A DNA stretch of 64,000 nucleotides from Paenibacillus sp. FSL H8-0079 (GCF_037991315.1 NZ_CP150300.1:4030001-4094000), one strand, 5' to 3'; positions 18,967 to 28,951 are shown, counted from the first letter of the stretch. Notes: generated from the letters alone by a model not told the origin. Program-made: numbers and translations.

Positions 18967-20735
18967 GAATTCACCTGCTCCCCAGCCTCCCGCTTACCGC
19001 GGGCAATATAATCTGCATATTGAATTTTATAAACATCCTGGTATGGTCCAGGCACTTCAATGAGTTCGGTATGTTTACCACGTTGTACCACGCGACCTTC
19101 ATCAAGCACCAGAATCTCATCTGCATGTCGTAGTGAAGATATCCGGTGTGCAATAATAAATGTCGTTCTGCCGCGCATAACTTCCTGGAAACCGGATTGA
19201 ATCTCATGTTCCGTCTCCATATCCACGGCGCTGGTTGCATCATCAAGTACCAGAATTTTCGGATTTTTCAGCAAAGCCCTTGCGATCGCAATCCGCTGTT
19301 TCTGTCCACCCGATAATCCCATGCCGCGTTCACCAACCACCGTGTCATATCCATCCGGGAACTCCATAATGAAGTCATGAGCCTTGGCCAGCTTGGCTGC
19401 ACGGATAATCTCATCCGTGGTGACGTTCTTAAGTCCGTAGGAAATATTATTACGAATACTGGATGAGAACAGGAATGTTTCCTGGAAAACAGAAGCGATC
19501 TGACTCCGCAAACTGCGGATGCCTATGTCTTTGATATTTTTGCCATCCAGCTTGATCGAACCCGAGTTGACGTTATATGCACGCATCAGAAGCTGAATGA
19601 TGGTCGATTTACCTGAACCTGTTCCCCCGAGGAAACCGATTACAGAACCGGGTGCAGCATCAAAATTAATATCAGTTACCGCTGGCATTTTGTTGCCGTA
19701 GGCAAAGGTAACGGATTCAAATGTCACATGGCCGTTCACCTGGTCTGCCTCCACAATGACCGGATCTTGCGTTTCTTCAACATCCACTGGCGTATTCAGC
19801 AGTTCGAGCACCCGTTCACCTGAAGCTTTGGATTGCGTATAGTTGTTGATATGGAACCCAAGGTTCCACATTGGACCGATTATGTACCAGATCAAACTGA
19901 AAAAGGCAACGAGTTCACCGAGTGTCAGCGTCTTCTGTATAACCATTCTTCCACCGATCACCAGCAACAGCACGATGCTTACCGAAGCAAGAATCTCCAT
20001 GATCGGAAAATAGCGACTCCACAATGTTGCGGCATGAATCTGATTCGTCTTGTAACGTTCATTACGTGTGGAGAATTTCTCCACTTCATATGGCTCACGT
20101 GCAAAGGATTTTACCGTACGTACGCCAGTGATATTCTCCTGTACCGCTGTCGTCAGTGAACTGAGCGCCAGCCGCATCTCCTGAAACGCAGGGTGAATTT
20201 TGGATTCGAATCTCAGCGCAACGAAGGCAAGTAATGGGATGCATATGAGCGTGAACAGCGTAAGCTGCCAACTCATGGTCATCATCATGATTGCGCCGAA
20301 TACGACCATGAAAATCATGTTAAGAATCTGGGCGAAACCAAATCCGATAAAGTTACGGATGGCTTCCAAATCTCCCGTGAGGCGGGACATCAGATCACCT
20401 GTCTTGGCCGTATCATAATAACGGAAGGATAAAAATTGAAGCTTTTCGTAACATGCGTTACGAAGTCTGTACGCCAGGAAGTTACCCAAGCGCCCTCCAA
20501 AAAACCCATGTAAAAACTGCATTCCCGCTTTCAAAATAACTACACCTAACACAGTCAAGGCAATTATGGGAACGTCTTCAAAAGTTCGCGGAACAATAAT
20601 GTCATCAATCAGTATCCTCAGCATGTACGGATACACTAACCCAAGTGCGGTCGCTAAGGCGAGGAACAAGATTGATACAAATAAATACGTTCGCTTTTCC
20701 CAAAAAAAGGTTTGCAGTTGCCTAAGAACATCCAT
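18963..20735 (-). CDS. ABC exporter half-transporter, partner with degenerate catalytic site (YfiB/BmrC-like)
   Basis: 590 residues starting MDVLRQLQTFFWEKR; AGAGGAGG lies 6 bases before ATG 20735, and the 31-codon open extension upstream lacks a site. Six transmembrane helices precede the nucleotide-binding domain: Walker A GGTGSGKSTI at about residue 369, canonical signature LSGGQ at about 472, Walker B LVLDDATSAVDMET with Asp replacing the catalytic Glu, and H-loop IIAHRISSL. In a heterodimer its LSGGQ would complete the consensus site with the partner's Walker motifs, while its own Walker motifs would face the partner's LSMGQ and form a degenerate site. First gene of the pair. Confidence 0.92.
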   Translation of the reverse strand: MDVLRQLQTFFWEKRTYLFVSILFLALATALGLVYPYMLRILIDDIIVPRTFEDVPIIALTVLGVVILKAGMQFLHGFFGGRLGNFLAYRLRNACYEKLQFLSFRYYDTAKTGDLMSRLTGDLEAIRNFIGFGFAQILNMIFMVVFGAIMMMTMSWQLTLFTLICIPLLAFVALRFESKIHPAFQEMRLALSSLTTAVQENITGVRTVKSFAREPYEVEKFSTRNERYKTNQIHAATLWSRYFPIMEILASVSIVLLLVIGGRMVIQKTLTLGELVAFFSLIWYIIGPMWNLGFHINNYTQSKASGERVLELLNTPVDVEETQDPVIVEADQVNGHVTFESVTFAYGNKMPAVTDINFDAAPGSVIGFLGGTGSGKSTIIQLLMRAYNVNSGSIKLDGKNIKDIGIRSLRSQIASVFQETFLFSSSIRNNISYGLKNVTTDEIIRAAKLAKAHDFIMEFPDGYDTVVGERGMGLSGGQKQRIAIARALLKNPKILVLDDATSAVDMETEHEIQSGFQEVMRGRTTFIIAHRISSLRHADEILVLDEGRVVQRGKHTELIEVPGPYQDVYKIQYADYIARGKREAGEQVNS

Positions 20736-20928
20736 GTTTCTCCTCCTCTTATGTCGTTCAAAAATACTATGAACATTTATGAAGTTTATCACCGTACCCC
20801 ATTCGCGGCAAAGCGAATAACAGACCATATTCTGCCTGCTTTCAGCTTATTGACGCATTAACGAAGGTAAATACCCACCTTTCAATCAAATGTTTGAATA
20901 TTCTCTTTATTTCAGGTTGTTCGTACCA

Positions 20929-20969
20929 AAAAAAGGCTCCCTGTATGCCTTTTCGGCAGGAGCCTTTTT
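20929..20969. terminator. Bidirectional terminator after the dynamin gene
   Basis: Stem AAAAAGGCTCCCTG / CAGGAGCCTTTTT. Downstream of the dynamin gene on the minus strand it ends in a T run (TTTTTTTGG); the plus strand also has TTTTT. The rest of the 20736-21059 intergenic stretch shows no gene. Confidence 0.8.
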
Positions 20970-21059
20970 GGGTTGATTTACGCAACATTTTCAATCTGTT
21001 GCTGTATCATTCATTTTGTTTTACAAAGACTTCCATAGATTACGCGTTATACCGCGAAT

Positions 21060-24000
21060 TTAACTGCGTTCCATCTGTTCCAGTTGTACAGACAAGCTCG
21101 ACCATTGCTCGGCAGGAATTCCGCTTTCCAGGGTATCTTGAATTCCGCTCACCGCCTCGTCCAGACGTTCTTCCAACTGTCGGGATTGGTGTTGCAAGGA
21201 TTGAAGAAGCTGGTTGTCATAAAACTGAATCAGCTTGTCTTGCGCAGCAGGAAGAACTTCAATGATCATCTGTTTGAGGACAGGATCAAGTGCCTCTTGT
21301 AACCGCTGACGCCCATCCCCTTCGAAGAACTGCTTCGGATTACGGAAGTAATTCAAATAGCTTTTCCATCCGGACGGTTCTTCCAGCCGAACCTCTTCAA
21401 GCACAGGTGTACTCCAACGTTCGTTCAGTGGCAGTGATACATCTACACCCCCAGATAACTGTCTCACCTCGTCTATACATTCCGTAACTTGCTTCATCAG
21501 CCAGGTCTGACCTGCCTGTTCGAGTCTGAGGGTTGTGGCGAGCAGTTCCTGCTCCAGTTCGATGGCAATCATGCGTAACAGTTCACGTCCACAGGCTGCA
21601 AAAGCCGTCTTCAAATTGCCACGATCCTCCCGAAGTACGGATGGATGGAATGCTTCTGCCATGAATAGACCAAGACGATAGGCAAGTCGCTGCCGCACAT
21701 GGAACAGCAATTCTGCTGTTTCCTGAGACAATTCTTCCTTCATGGATCGCTCTGCAAGTCGCTGTATGCGTTGACGTGACTGTCCCTGAATGGTCTCCAG
21801 TTCATCCCGCCGCTGCTGCAATGCTTCCTCACCCTGAGCTGCATCCTCCGCACGCTTCTTCAGCCGCTGAATGACACGTGCCATCTCTTCGGAAGCACCA
21901 CCGACGGCAAGATCGGCTAATTCTCTGCCAGCAAATTGGTTGAACTCTTCCTCAAACCGGATAAATCCGGATTGCTCCAGCAGATTCGAATCCCCGGCCA
22001 TCTTGCCTTCCATCGCCTGTATGCTTGATACCGGGAAAAGTCTTGGTGCCCGAATTCCATTACTGCGCAGTTGGGTACTCACATGATCGAGAACCTGATC
22101 CAGTTCTTCCTCAGAGGAAGACAGATCACTGGCATTCACAACAAAGAACATCTGATCCATGGCAGAACTGTCTTTGACACGTCCCAACTGGTTCAGGAAC
22201 TGACGATCTCCTTGAGAGAACGCATGGTTGTAATACGTTACGAAAATGAGTGCATCCGCATTCTTCATATAATTGAAGGTTACACCCGTATGACGAGCAT
22301 TCACGGAGTCTGCTCCTGGCGTGTCCACCAACACAATGCCTTGTTCCGTTACATCGCAACTGTAATACAGATCGATACTGTCTACAAAACAGGACTTCTT
22401 CTCGTTTGCGACAAAGTTACGGTAACCCTCCAGATCCACCAGCACATCCTGACCCAGCTGGTCCGCTGTCTCTTCCCAACCGGATGCTGCCGCCTGCAAA
22501 AAGCTGTAGTGCGGGCGCCCCGCCGGATGCACATCCTGTGGCGAGAGCGATTTAACTCGCTTCTGCCACTCCGCTCCAGGCTCGCCGAGTCCGAGCAATC
22601 GGAAGGAATAGCCGAGATCTTCCTGGAAGGCGTCCCGGGTCTTCATGCGGACCCGGGCTGTTCCATGCTCCGCGCCCCCGGCAGGAGCCATGATCCGGTT
22701 AATCGCCGCTGTCGTTGGATGCGGTGAGACGGGTAGTACAGCTTCGCCCAGCAACGCGTTGGCGAAGGAGGATTTGCCGGCGCTGAATGCTCCGAACAGC
22801 GCCAAAGTAAACGTGCCGCCCGCAAGCGAAGCCGCGCGTGCACGCAGATCCCGTACCGCCGACCCCATGGCGGGGTACGGCTCCACCAGCGCAGCAGCGG
22901 CTTCGAGCCGTGCCGCTGCTGCGTCCAGGCGTCGGCGGCGTTCAGCACCAGCCGCCGCCGATGGCCCAGGCACCGCCGCCGCGGCTGCGCGCTGAGCTGG
23001 CGGTGCCTCTGGCGTCTGTGGCTGCGCAGCCACAGACGTTGACGTGCCCGCATGCGAACCGGGAGCTTCGCCCGGTTCAGGCACGGCGGGCACGTGCGGG
23101 CCCTTCACCTCCGGCAATAGCCCGGAGGGGAGGGGGCCCGCATGGGGCAGCAGGCTGCGCAGCCCTGCTGCCTCTGCGGCGGCGCTGCGCTGGAGCGCCG
23201 TGTAGCGCGCCGCCGCCGCGGATTGCGCCAGCAGCGCTGCGCGGCTGGCGTCCAGCGCCTGAAGCGCGGCCTCGCCTCGCGCGCCCAGCGCCTCTAGCAT
23301 GCGGTCGGCCAGCATCATGGCCGACCTGCGATAGCGGGCCTCAATCTCGCCCCGCAGATCTTTGCTGAATTGAATCACATACTCTGGAGACACTTCCGCA
23401 CTGGCACTGCGCTTCATCTCCAATAGCGCTTCATCTACAGCAGGCAGTTCCGCATTGAGCGCCTGCTCCCACTCCGCTCCCCATAGCTGATGGGATTCAC
23501 CCAACTGCCTGAGCATTGTGCGAATATGTACCTCCACTTGTCCGGAAACCTGATCCTGTAACAGTCTGACCAGTTCAGAAGCACGGCGTTGTTTCTCCTG
23601 CTCGGTTTTGCCACCTGAGAACAATAAACCCACGCGGAATCCCGGTTTGCGACTCTCCAAATAGGTAGCAGCAGACGCACGAATATCCGCAGGTGTAAGA
23701 TTCGCATTCGCCAGAAGGGGTTCAAGCTCTGCCCTGAACTTCTCACGCACTCGCGAAGGCCCAGTACGAATGTCTGTTGCTTGCTGATCGAGAAGCTCCA
23801 GCTCTCGTTCCAAGCGTTCAATTCCTTCCTTGCCACCAATCTCATCCAGCAGGGAACTTTCTTCGTCTTCACGTTTCTCCGCTTGCCTTGTCAGATGTTG
23901 CTCCGTTACATGACTGGCCGAACTTGCCAAACTATGCGTGATTAATGCTTCCTTCTCTTGCATCATGTGTCCAATGAGTCCCGGAAGCACATCCCACTGG

Positions 24001-24746
24001 TTGTAACGATGCTGCTTGTCACGAAGGGAAGTAAACAACAGTCCGTCATATCTAACTTCCCAGGCCGCAAATATAGCTTCCACACCTTCGGTATATTGGT
24101 CAAACGAAAGCTCACGCTCCCGATGCTTGTCGATCTGGTTCACGATCAGAAACAACGGTTTGCCCCAATCCGACAGACTTTTGGCAAATGAAAGGTTTGT
24201 CTCGGACTGAACATGATTATAGTCCATGACATAGAACACCACATCCGCAAGATGAAGCGCTGAATGGGTCGCGAGACTATGTCCGCGATCTGTTGAATCC
24301 ACACCTGGTGTATCCAGCAGGACAGCATCATCTTTCAGCAGCGGAATATCATCCCATACCTCAATCGAGCTGTACGCTCCGCCATTTTTGCAATACGCCT
24401 CCAATTCCTCTGGAGAAACTTCAAGTGTTCCTGCACTATTGTCAGCGCTTACGTTTGGGGATGTATAAATAAGCGCTCTCGGCTTACCATTACGTATGGA
24501 CACCACATTCGCACTTGTTGGCACCGGACTTGAAGGCAACACCCGCTTACCGCACAAACTGTTGATGAGACTCGATTTGCCTGCAGAGAAATGACCACAG
24601 AACGCAATCGTCAGATGTCTCATTTCCGCCTTGCTGATTAAATCCGTTAAAGCCTGTACAGCCGTATGGTCCCCTGTCTGCTCCATCGCTTCACGCAGCG
24701 GAAGCAGAGGTTTAGCCATTTCTTTTGGGTATTCTGTTCTGGACAT
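21060..24746 (-). CDS. Two-headed bacterial dynamin-like GTPase (DynA/YpbR-like)
   Basis: 1228 residues from ATG 24746 (AGGGGGAAGG 6 bases upstream); an open 39-codon extension to 24863 lacks a site. Two complete dynamin modules lie in one chain. The first has P-loop GHFSAGKSS at residues 51-59, G3 DTPG at 145-148 and G4 NQID at 193-196. The second has P-loop GAFSAGKSS at about 648, G3 VDTPGADS and G4 NASD. Each is followed by long helical stalk regions (for example RLKKRAEDAAQGEEALQQRRDELETIQGQ). Bacillus DynA, of similar size and double architecture, tethers and fuses membranes and protects against pore-forming stress. The segment joining the modules (about 22640-23340) is far richer in G+C and alanine than the rest. 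Confidence 0.93.
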   Translation of the reverse strand: MSRTEYPKEMAKPLLPLREAMEQTGDHTAVQALTDLISKAEMRHLTIAFCGHFSAGKSSLINSLCGKRVLPSSPVPTSANVVSIRNGKPRALIYTSPNVSADNSAGTLEVSPEELEAYCKNGGAYSSIEVWDDIPLLKDDAVLLDTPGVDSTDRGHSLATHSALHLADVVFYVMDYNHVQSETNLSFAKSLSDWGKPLFLIVNQIDKHRERELSFDQYTEGVEAIFAAWEVRYDGLLFTSLRDKQHRYNQWDVLPGLIGHMMQEKEALITHSLASSASHVTEQHLTRQAEKREDEESSLLDEIGGKEGIERLERELELLDQQATDIRTGPSRVREKFRAELEPLLANANLTPADIRASAATYLESRKPGFRVGLLFSGGKTEQEKQRRASELVRLLQDQVSGQVEVHIRTMLRQLGESHQLWGAEWEQALNAELPAVDEALLEMKRSASAEVSPEYVIQFSKDLRGEIEARYRRSAMMLADRMLEALGARGEAALQALDASRAALLAQSAAAARYTALQRSAAAEAAGLRSLLPHAGPLPSGLLPEVKGPHVPAVPEPGEAPGSHAGTSTSVAAQPQTPEAPPAQRAAAAAVPGPSAAAGAERRRRLDAAAARLEAAAALVEPYPAMGSAVRDLRARAASLAGGTFTLALFGAFSAGKSSFANALLGEAVLPVSPHPTTAAINRIMAPAGGAEHGTARVRMKTRDAFQEDLGYSFRLLGLGEPGAEWQKRVKSLSPQDVHPAGRPHYSFLQAAASGWEETADQLGQDVLVDLEGYRNFVANEKKSCFVDSIDLYYSCDVTEQGIVLVDTPGADSVNARHTGVTFNYMKNADALIFVTYYNHAFSQGDRQFLNQLGRVKDSSAMDQMFFVVNASDLSSSEEELDQVLDHVSTQLRSNGIRAPRLFPVSSIQAMEGKMAGDSNLLEQSGFIRFEEEFNQFAGRELADLAVGGASEEMARVIQRLKKRAEDAAQGEEALQQRRDELETIQGQSRQRIQRLAERSMKEELSQETAELLFHVRQRLAYRLGLFMAEAFHPSVLREDRGNLKTAFAACGRELLRMIAIELEQELLATTLRLEQAGQTWLMKQVTECIDEVRQLSGGVDVSLPLNERWSTPVLEEVRLEEPSGWKSYLNYFRNPKQFFEGDGRQRLQEALDPVLKQMIIEVLPAAQDKLIQFYDNQLLQSLQHQSRQLEERLDEAVSGIQDTLESGIPAEQWSSLSVQLEQMERS

Positions 24747-24888
24747 GACTGGCCTTCCCCCTGGCTCCTCTAATTTGACATCCGTTTCGACGTCTATCTC
24801 TTTTACAACATTTATTTTAACATTATCAAGTTTGAATTTGAACGGTTGGAATTGAATATACATAAATGAACGTATAAATTCTATAATC

Positions 24889-24922
24889 TAAAAAAGATAA
24901 AACCGACCAAGTCGGTTTTATC
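24889..24922 (-). terminator. Terminator of nth / small-protein unit
   Basis: Perfect 12-base stem GATAAAACCGAC / GTCGGTTTTATC (24896-24922) with a 3-base loop and a minus-strand T run of six. The surrounding 24747-25057 stretch holds no supported gene. Confidence 0.85.
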
Positions 24923-25057
24923 TCGTAATACGTTCTATATTCGGCATGTAGCAAAATGCTTACGCCAAGTATCTGTTGCATGAATATCGATAAGATCACC
25001 TTAAGCACAATGACTCTCATGACATTAATGCAACAGAACCAATAGTTTAATCATTTC

Positions 25058-25330
25058 TTATGAAACTGCGTTCTCCATGGAAGGCAGCAGAATTTCAAAT
25101 ACTTGTCCATGTTGCAGAATCGTGATGTCTCTGCCTTTGTCTCTCATAACAACAACTTCTGGTTTAACGGACATACGCTCCAGATAATGTTCAGGCACGT
25201 CGCCGGAATGACTCACTGTGATACCTTCTACTTCTTTTTCTTCATTTTCAGCCATTTCCTGTTCAACGATTTGTTCAAAAATATCGGAGAAGGCCTCAAA
25301 ATTGTCAGTGTACACGGAAATGCATTTCAT
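25058..25330 (-). CDS. Conserved-looking small acidic protein, function unknown
   Basis: 90 residues with no signal peptide or membrane segment; acidic in the middle (EQEMAENEEKEVEGI). The N-terminus MKCISVYTDNFEAFSDIFEQIVE and C-terminus RDITILQHGQVFEILLPS suggest a small alpha/beta fold. The gene lies 24 bases after nth on the same strand and is followed by a strong terminator, so it is probably co-transcribed with nth. I do not recognise a characterised family and assign no function. Confidence 0.75.
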   Translation of the reverse strand: MKCISVYTDNFEAFSDIFEQIVEQEMAENEEKEVEGITVSHSGDVPEHYLERMSVKPEVVVMRDKGRDITILQHGQVFEILLPSMENAVS

Positions 25331-25353
25331 GATTATTCATCCTTTTCTGCTCA

Positions 25354-26049
25354 TTAATTTATTTTGCGTTTTCGGGTGGTGACACGTTCCTTATCTTTCC
25401 TGATTTGGGACGTTTTCATACGTTTTTTTCCTTCCCTGCATATGTCCAGCAATGGACAGATATGACACGCAGGGTTCTGTGCCTTGCAATGGTAGCGTCC
25501 AAAAAATATAAACCGGTGGTGAGTTAAAGTCCACTCATCCCGGGGTACGCGCTTCATTAGTTTCTTTTCGACTTCAAGTACGGAGTCATCCCAACCTGCA
25601 AGCGCCAGTCGCTTGGATACTCGTTCAACATGAGTATCTACCGCAATTGCCGGTACTCCAAACGCATTGGAAACAACTACATTCGCGGTTTTCCGACCGA
25701 CACCTGGTAGCGTCACAAGCTGATCATGTTCCTGCGGTACATCACCGCCATACTGCTCTATTAAAATTCGGCACATGTTCTGAATATGCTTGGCCTTGTT
25801 CCGATACAAACCGATTCGCCGAATATCCTGTTCCAGCTCTTCGAGAGGAACCACCAGATAATCTGCTGGGCTTCTGTATTTCTGAAACAAATCTGCGGTT
25901 ACCTTGTTCACCGTTTCATCGGTGCACTGGGCAGACAAAAGGACAGCTACCGTCAATTCAAATGCATTGCTGTGATTTAATTCGCAATGTGCATCAGGAA
26001 ACATTGCTTCCATAGTTTCGAGTATATGTCTAACCGTCGCTGCATTCAT
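25354..26049 (-). CDS. nth: Endonuclease III (DNA glycosylase/AP lyase)
   Basis: Base-excision repair enzyme removing oxidised pyrimidines and cutting at abasic sites. 231 residues. The helix-hairpin-helix LPGVGRKTANVV carries catalytic Lys120, and the VDTH loop carries Asp138, the same numbers as in the E. coli enzyme. The [4Fe-4S] cluster ligands are Cys188-X6-Cys195-X2-Cys198-X5-Cys204. A basic tail (KKRMKTSQIRKDKERVTTRKRKIN) extends beyond the cluster. GGGAGGT lies about 7 bases before the ATG. In many Bacillales nth follows dnaD; here dnaD is 26 kb away. Confidence 0.96.
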   Translation of the reverse strand: MNAATVRHILETMEAMFPDAHCELNHSNAFELTVAVLLSAQCTDETVNKVTADLFQKYRSPADYLVVPLEELEQDIRRIGLYRNKAKHIQNMCRILIEQYGGDVPQEHDQLVTLPGVGRKTANVVVSNAFGVPAIAVDTHVERVSKRLALAGWDDSVLEVEKKLMKRVPRDEWTLTHHRFIFFGRYHCKAQNPACHICPLLDICREGKKRMKTSQIRKDKERVTTRKRKIN

Positions 26050-26140
26050 GAAGAGCTACCTCCCACAAAATGACTCCATGCTGAGGAGCCTTACTTCGAA
26101 GCTTCATCCAAGTACTTTGCGGGGACCTCAAAAAGCTTGC

Positions 26141-26182
26141 AAAAAAAACGTCTTGATGCGGGAAAGATCCCGTATCAAGACG
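26141..26182 (-). terminator. Terminator of the SLH-protein gene
   Basis: Stem CGTCTTGATaCGGGA / TCCCGcATCAAGACG with a 3-4 base loop followed by eight T on the minus strand. Confidence 0.9.
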
Positions 26183-26212
26183 GTCATTCTTTTGATCCTC
26201 GAAAAGAAACGA

Positions 26213-28951
26213 TTACTGTTTTTGAATCTCCAGAATTACATTGTTCAGGAGATACAATACAATATTATCATTATCTCTGAGAGATTGCACGCTTAAAGTA
26301 TTGTCACCCTGGTGAACAAATACACTTGATCCGAGTGCAAAACGATAGTTCGTGTCTGCTGTCGATTCCCGTTTAACCAGAATCTGGTTACCAACGCCAT
26401 CATAAGACCAGAACTGTTTGCTCATGACAGTCAGCACTCTGAAGCGTGTGGAATTATCCGTATCTTTTGTCATTTCGACACGATCTCCAACCGTAAGACT
26501 CGTCAGTGAAGTTAATGTAGAGCCAGATTTCACGACTTTAACCGAACCGCTAACAGGCACGGTTTCAGTCTGGCCATTAAACTGCTTGAGCGTTACGGAT
26601 GAAGCATCCACCGCTGTAACTTCAGCCAGCGTACGCTTCACGACTTGAACCGCTTTTGGCGTAGCTCCTTCAAACGTTACATTAATCAGGTTGCCTGCTG
26701 TCAGTTGTGAAGGCGTGATCGTCTGACCACTTTCTCCTGTCAGTACCGCTTGATCCACGTAGAACTGACTTGTCAACAGATCCGATTTCACTCGAATACG
26801 ACCATTCGCTTCCAAGGCAACCACTTCAAATTGAGCCACAGTGTTCAGTGCAACCTTCTGCACCACATCCTGATTTGCTCCAAGCGTTACGGTAACGTTG
26901 TCACCGATTTTCAAATCTCCCAGACTTGCGCCCGATTTGTTATAGATTTCAACTGTAGGAGCGGTAGTATAAGGCACTGTGATCGTCTGATTACCAGACA
27001 ATAAACTGATTTTTTTGCCAGAAGTGTCAATGCTGCTGATCGTACCTTCGTACTTATAAATCACCTTAACGGACAACGCACGTGTTCCCACATAGGTCAG
27101 ATCCAATTTGCGACCATCATTTAAGAGCGACTCCAGACCAGCGAGTGTAGGTTTGGTCGTATTGTAATCCAGTTTAGTTTTCTCATCCAATGTAAATACA
27201 AACGGCTTCTTGTTGTTGTCCAATACAGTAAGTACCTTCGTTTTACTGTTGTACGATACAACCGTTACCCCGTTCATTGGCTCCATCTGACGTCCAATAA
27301 CCTGAATACGCGTTACCTGATCGTCAGAGTTCAATGTCAGCTCCACCTGATCCCCGTTCGTTGCATCCGTGATCAGATCATTCAACGTTGCATCCTGAAT
27401 GCCATTGATGATGACTTCCGGCTTTTCATTGAGCAATTTCGCCTCAAGGGAACCCCCTTCACGTTTGAACGTTAACGTGGATTGGTTGCCACCGATCTCA
27501 ACCAATGTTCCGCGCACAGACTGTTCCACACCTTGAGACAACTCGATCGTTTGCACGATGCTGTCTTTCACGGTATATTTCACGGCACTGCCGGCTTTCA
27601 GATCAGCTACTGACAGGATACGGTTTTGATATGTGATAAGTAGATTGTCATTGTATGCAAACTGTTCTGTAGCACCCGCTGCATTGACAAGTTTGATCGT
27701 TTTGCCAGAGGTAGACACTTCAGCAATGACGCCATTGTCACTCTTGTTCACAATGCCGGATTTCACACGAATAACGACTGTTTTTTTGTCAGCCGAGAAC
27801 GTCTCCCGCTGTACTTCGATGATGCTATCTGCTGTAATATCGGACAGTTTGATTGCATTACCATTCTGATCGATGAATGCAGTTGCTTCATCATAACTGT
27901 ACGTTTCGTAATTTTCGCCTACAAAGATACCAATTTTATTTCCTGATAATGAACGTGCAAAAGTCCCCTCAACGCTTTCCACCTGAGGTGTAGCATCAAC
28001 GACTTCCACATAGGAAGCCGCACCTGTAGAACCTACAATCATAACTTTCGTATATAGTTTCACATCGGTGGATGAAGCACGAGTTTCACTGTCTTTCGTA
28101 AAGTAAGGCGTACTGCTGTTCACTGCGAAGTTAACGGCTTTGCCGTCCACAACCAGCGTGATCTGCCCATCTTTCAATCCAGTCACATAACCCGTGGATG
28201 TGTTCGGATATTTAGTATCCGTTAACGATTCGCCACGACTGAAGAAGGTAGCGAGCTGAGCACGGGTTACGGAACCAGTTGGATTGAATTTGTTGCCTTC
28301 TACACCTTTGGCCAGATCCAGGCTAACAGCCAGATTGACATAACCTTTACCACTTTCGGAGATATCTGCATTATCAGCAAATCCGGTGGATTGATTGTTT
28401 TGAGCCTTGGCTTCAGCATCCTTGTCCAATGAACGGATTAACAGTTTCGTAATCCATTCCCGTGAAGCCGGTTTTTGACCCCAAGATGTCTTGGATACAT
28501 CCACCGTTGATTCTTCCGTCTTGTCAACCAGTCCCAGTTGAAGTGCCAGCGCGACATATGGCTTGAAATAATTTCCCACTTCCATGTTTGTCGGTAATGC
28601 CGCAGCCGTGTCGGTATTCAACTGGCCCTCTTGATTCATAAAACGGATTGCCATCGTTACAGCTTCTTGCTGTGTAACCGCGTCTCCTGGACGGAACAGG
28701 CCATTATTACCGAGAAGAATCCCTTGATATGCCAGTTTGTACACATGTTTCTCAGCCCAGTATCCGACCTTGATGTCACTGAACAAACCAGTTGGTGCAG
28801 CCGTATTCGTTATTGCCGCAGTCTGACCCTGCCCCGTTTCTGTTGATTCTGCTGCCATGGCAGCTCCGCCGGCGCTAAGGGCCATCATGCCTGCAAGCAC
28901 GGCTGATACTACTTTTTTAGAGTGTGATGGATGGTTATATTTAAAAGTCAC
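26213..28951 (-). CDS. Secreted S-layer-homology (SLH) domain protein
   Basis: 912 residues. A signal peptide ends near AAMA-AES (residue 33). Two to three SLH motifs occupy about residues 50-240: FSDIKVGYWAEKHVYKLAYQGILLGNNGLFRPGDAVTQQEAVTMAIR, then the EWITKLLIRSL region, then GKGYVNLAVSLDLAKGVEGNKFNPTGSVTRAQLATFFSR. These modules bind pyruvylated wall polymer. The remaining 650 residues are beta-rich repeats with recurring VTAVDASSVTLKQFNG / ISSIDTSGKKISLLSGNQ-like patterns and no catalytic motif. The start is GTG with AGAGGGG 8 bases upstream. A strong terminator follows. Probably a structural or scaffolding surface protein; any ligand is unknown. Confidence 0.9.
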   Translation of the reverse strand: MTFKYNHPSHSKKVVSAVLAGMMALSAGGAAMAAESTETGQGQTAAITNTAAPTGLFSDIKVGYWAEKHVYKLAYQGILLGNNGLFRPGDAVTQQEAVTMAIRFMNQEGQLNTDTAAALPTNMEVGNYFKPYVALALQLGLVDKTEESTVDVSKTSWGQKPASREWITKLLIRSLDKDAEAKAQNNQSTGFADNADISESGKGYVNLAVSLDLAKGVEGNKFNPTGSVTRAQLATFFSRGESLTDTKYPNTSTGYVTGLKDGQITLVVDGKAVNFAVNSSTPYFTKDSETRASSTDVKLYTKVMIVGSTGAASYVEVVDATPQVESVEGTFARSLSGNKIGIFVGENYETYSYDEATAFIDQNGNAIKLSDITADSIIEVQRETFSADKKTVVIRVKSGIVNKSDNGVIAEVSTSGKTIKLVNAAGATEQFAYNDNLLITYQNRILSVADLKAGSAVKYTVKDSIVQTIELSQGVEQSVRGTLVEIGGNQSTLTFKREGGSLEAKLLNEKPEVIINGIQDATLNDLITDATNGDQVELTLNSDDQVTRIQVIGRQMEPMNGVTVVSYNSKTKVLTVLDNNKKPFVFTLDEKTKLDYNTTKPTLAGLESLLNDGRKLDLTYVGTRALSVKVIYKYEGTISSIDTSGKKISLLSGNQTITVPYTTAPTVEIYNKSGASLGDLKIGDNVTVTLGANQDVVQKVALNTVAQFEVVALEANGRIRVKSDLLTSQFYVDQAVLTGESGQTITPSQLTAGNLINVTFEGATPKAVQVVKRTLAEVTAVDASSVTLKQFNGQTETVPVSGSVKVVKSGSTLTSLTSLTVGDRVEMTKDTDNSTRFRVLTVMSKQFWSYDGVGNQILVKRESTADTNYRFALGSSVFVHQGDNTLSVQSLRDNDNIVLYLLNNVILEIQKQ

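Noticed and set aside
22838..23368. Long plus-strand open frame opposite the dynamin gene
   Set aside because: It lies wholly within the GC-rich part of the dynamin gene, where stop codons are rare; composition explains it and no ribosome site or family pattern is seen.
24826..25020. 64-codon minus frame upstream of the dynamin gene
   Set aside because: It crosses the strong terminator at 24889-24922 and lacks a ribosome site.
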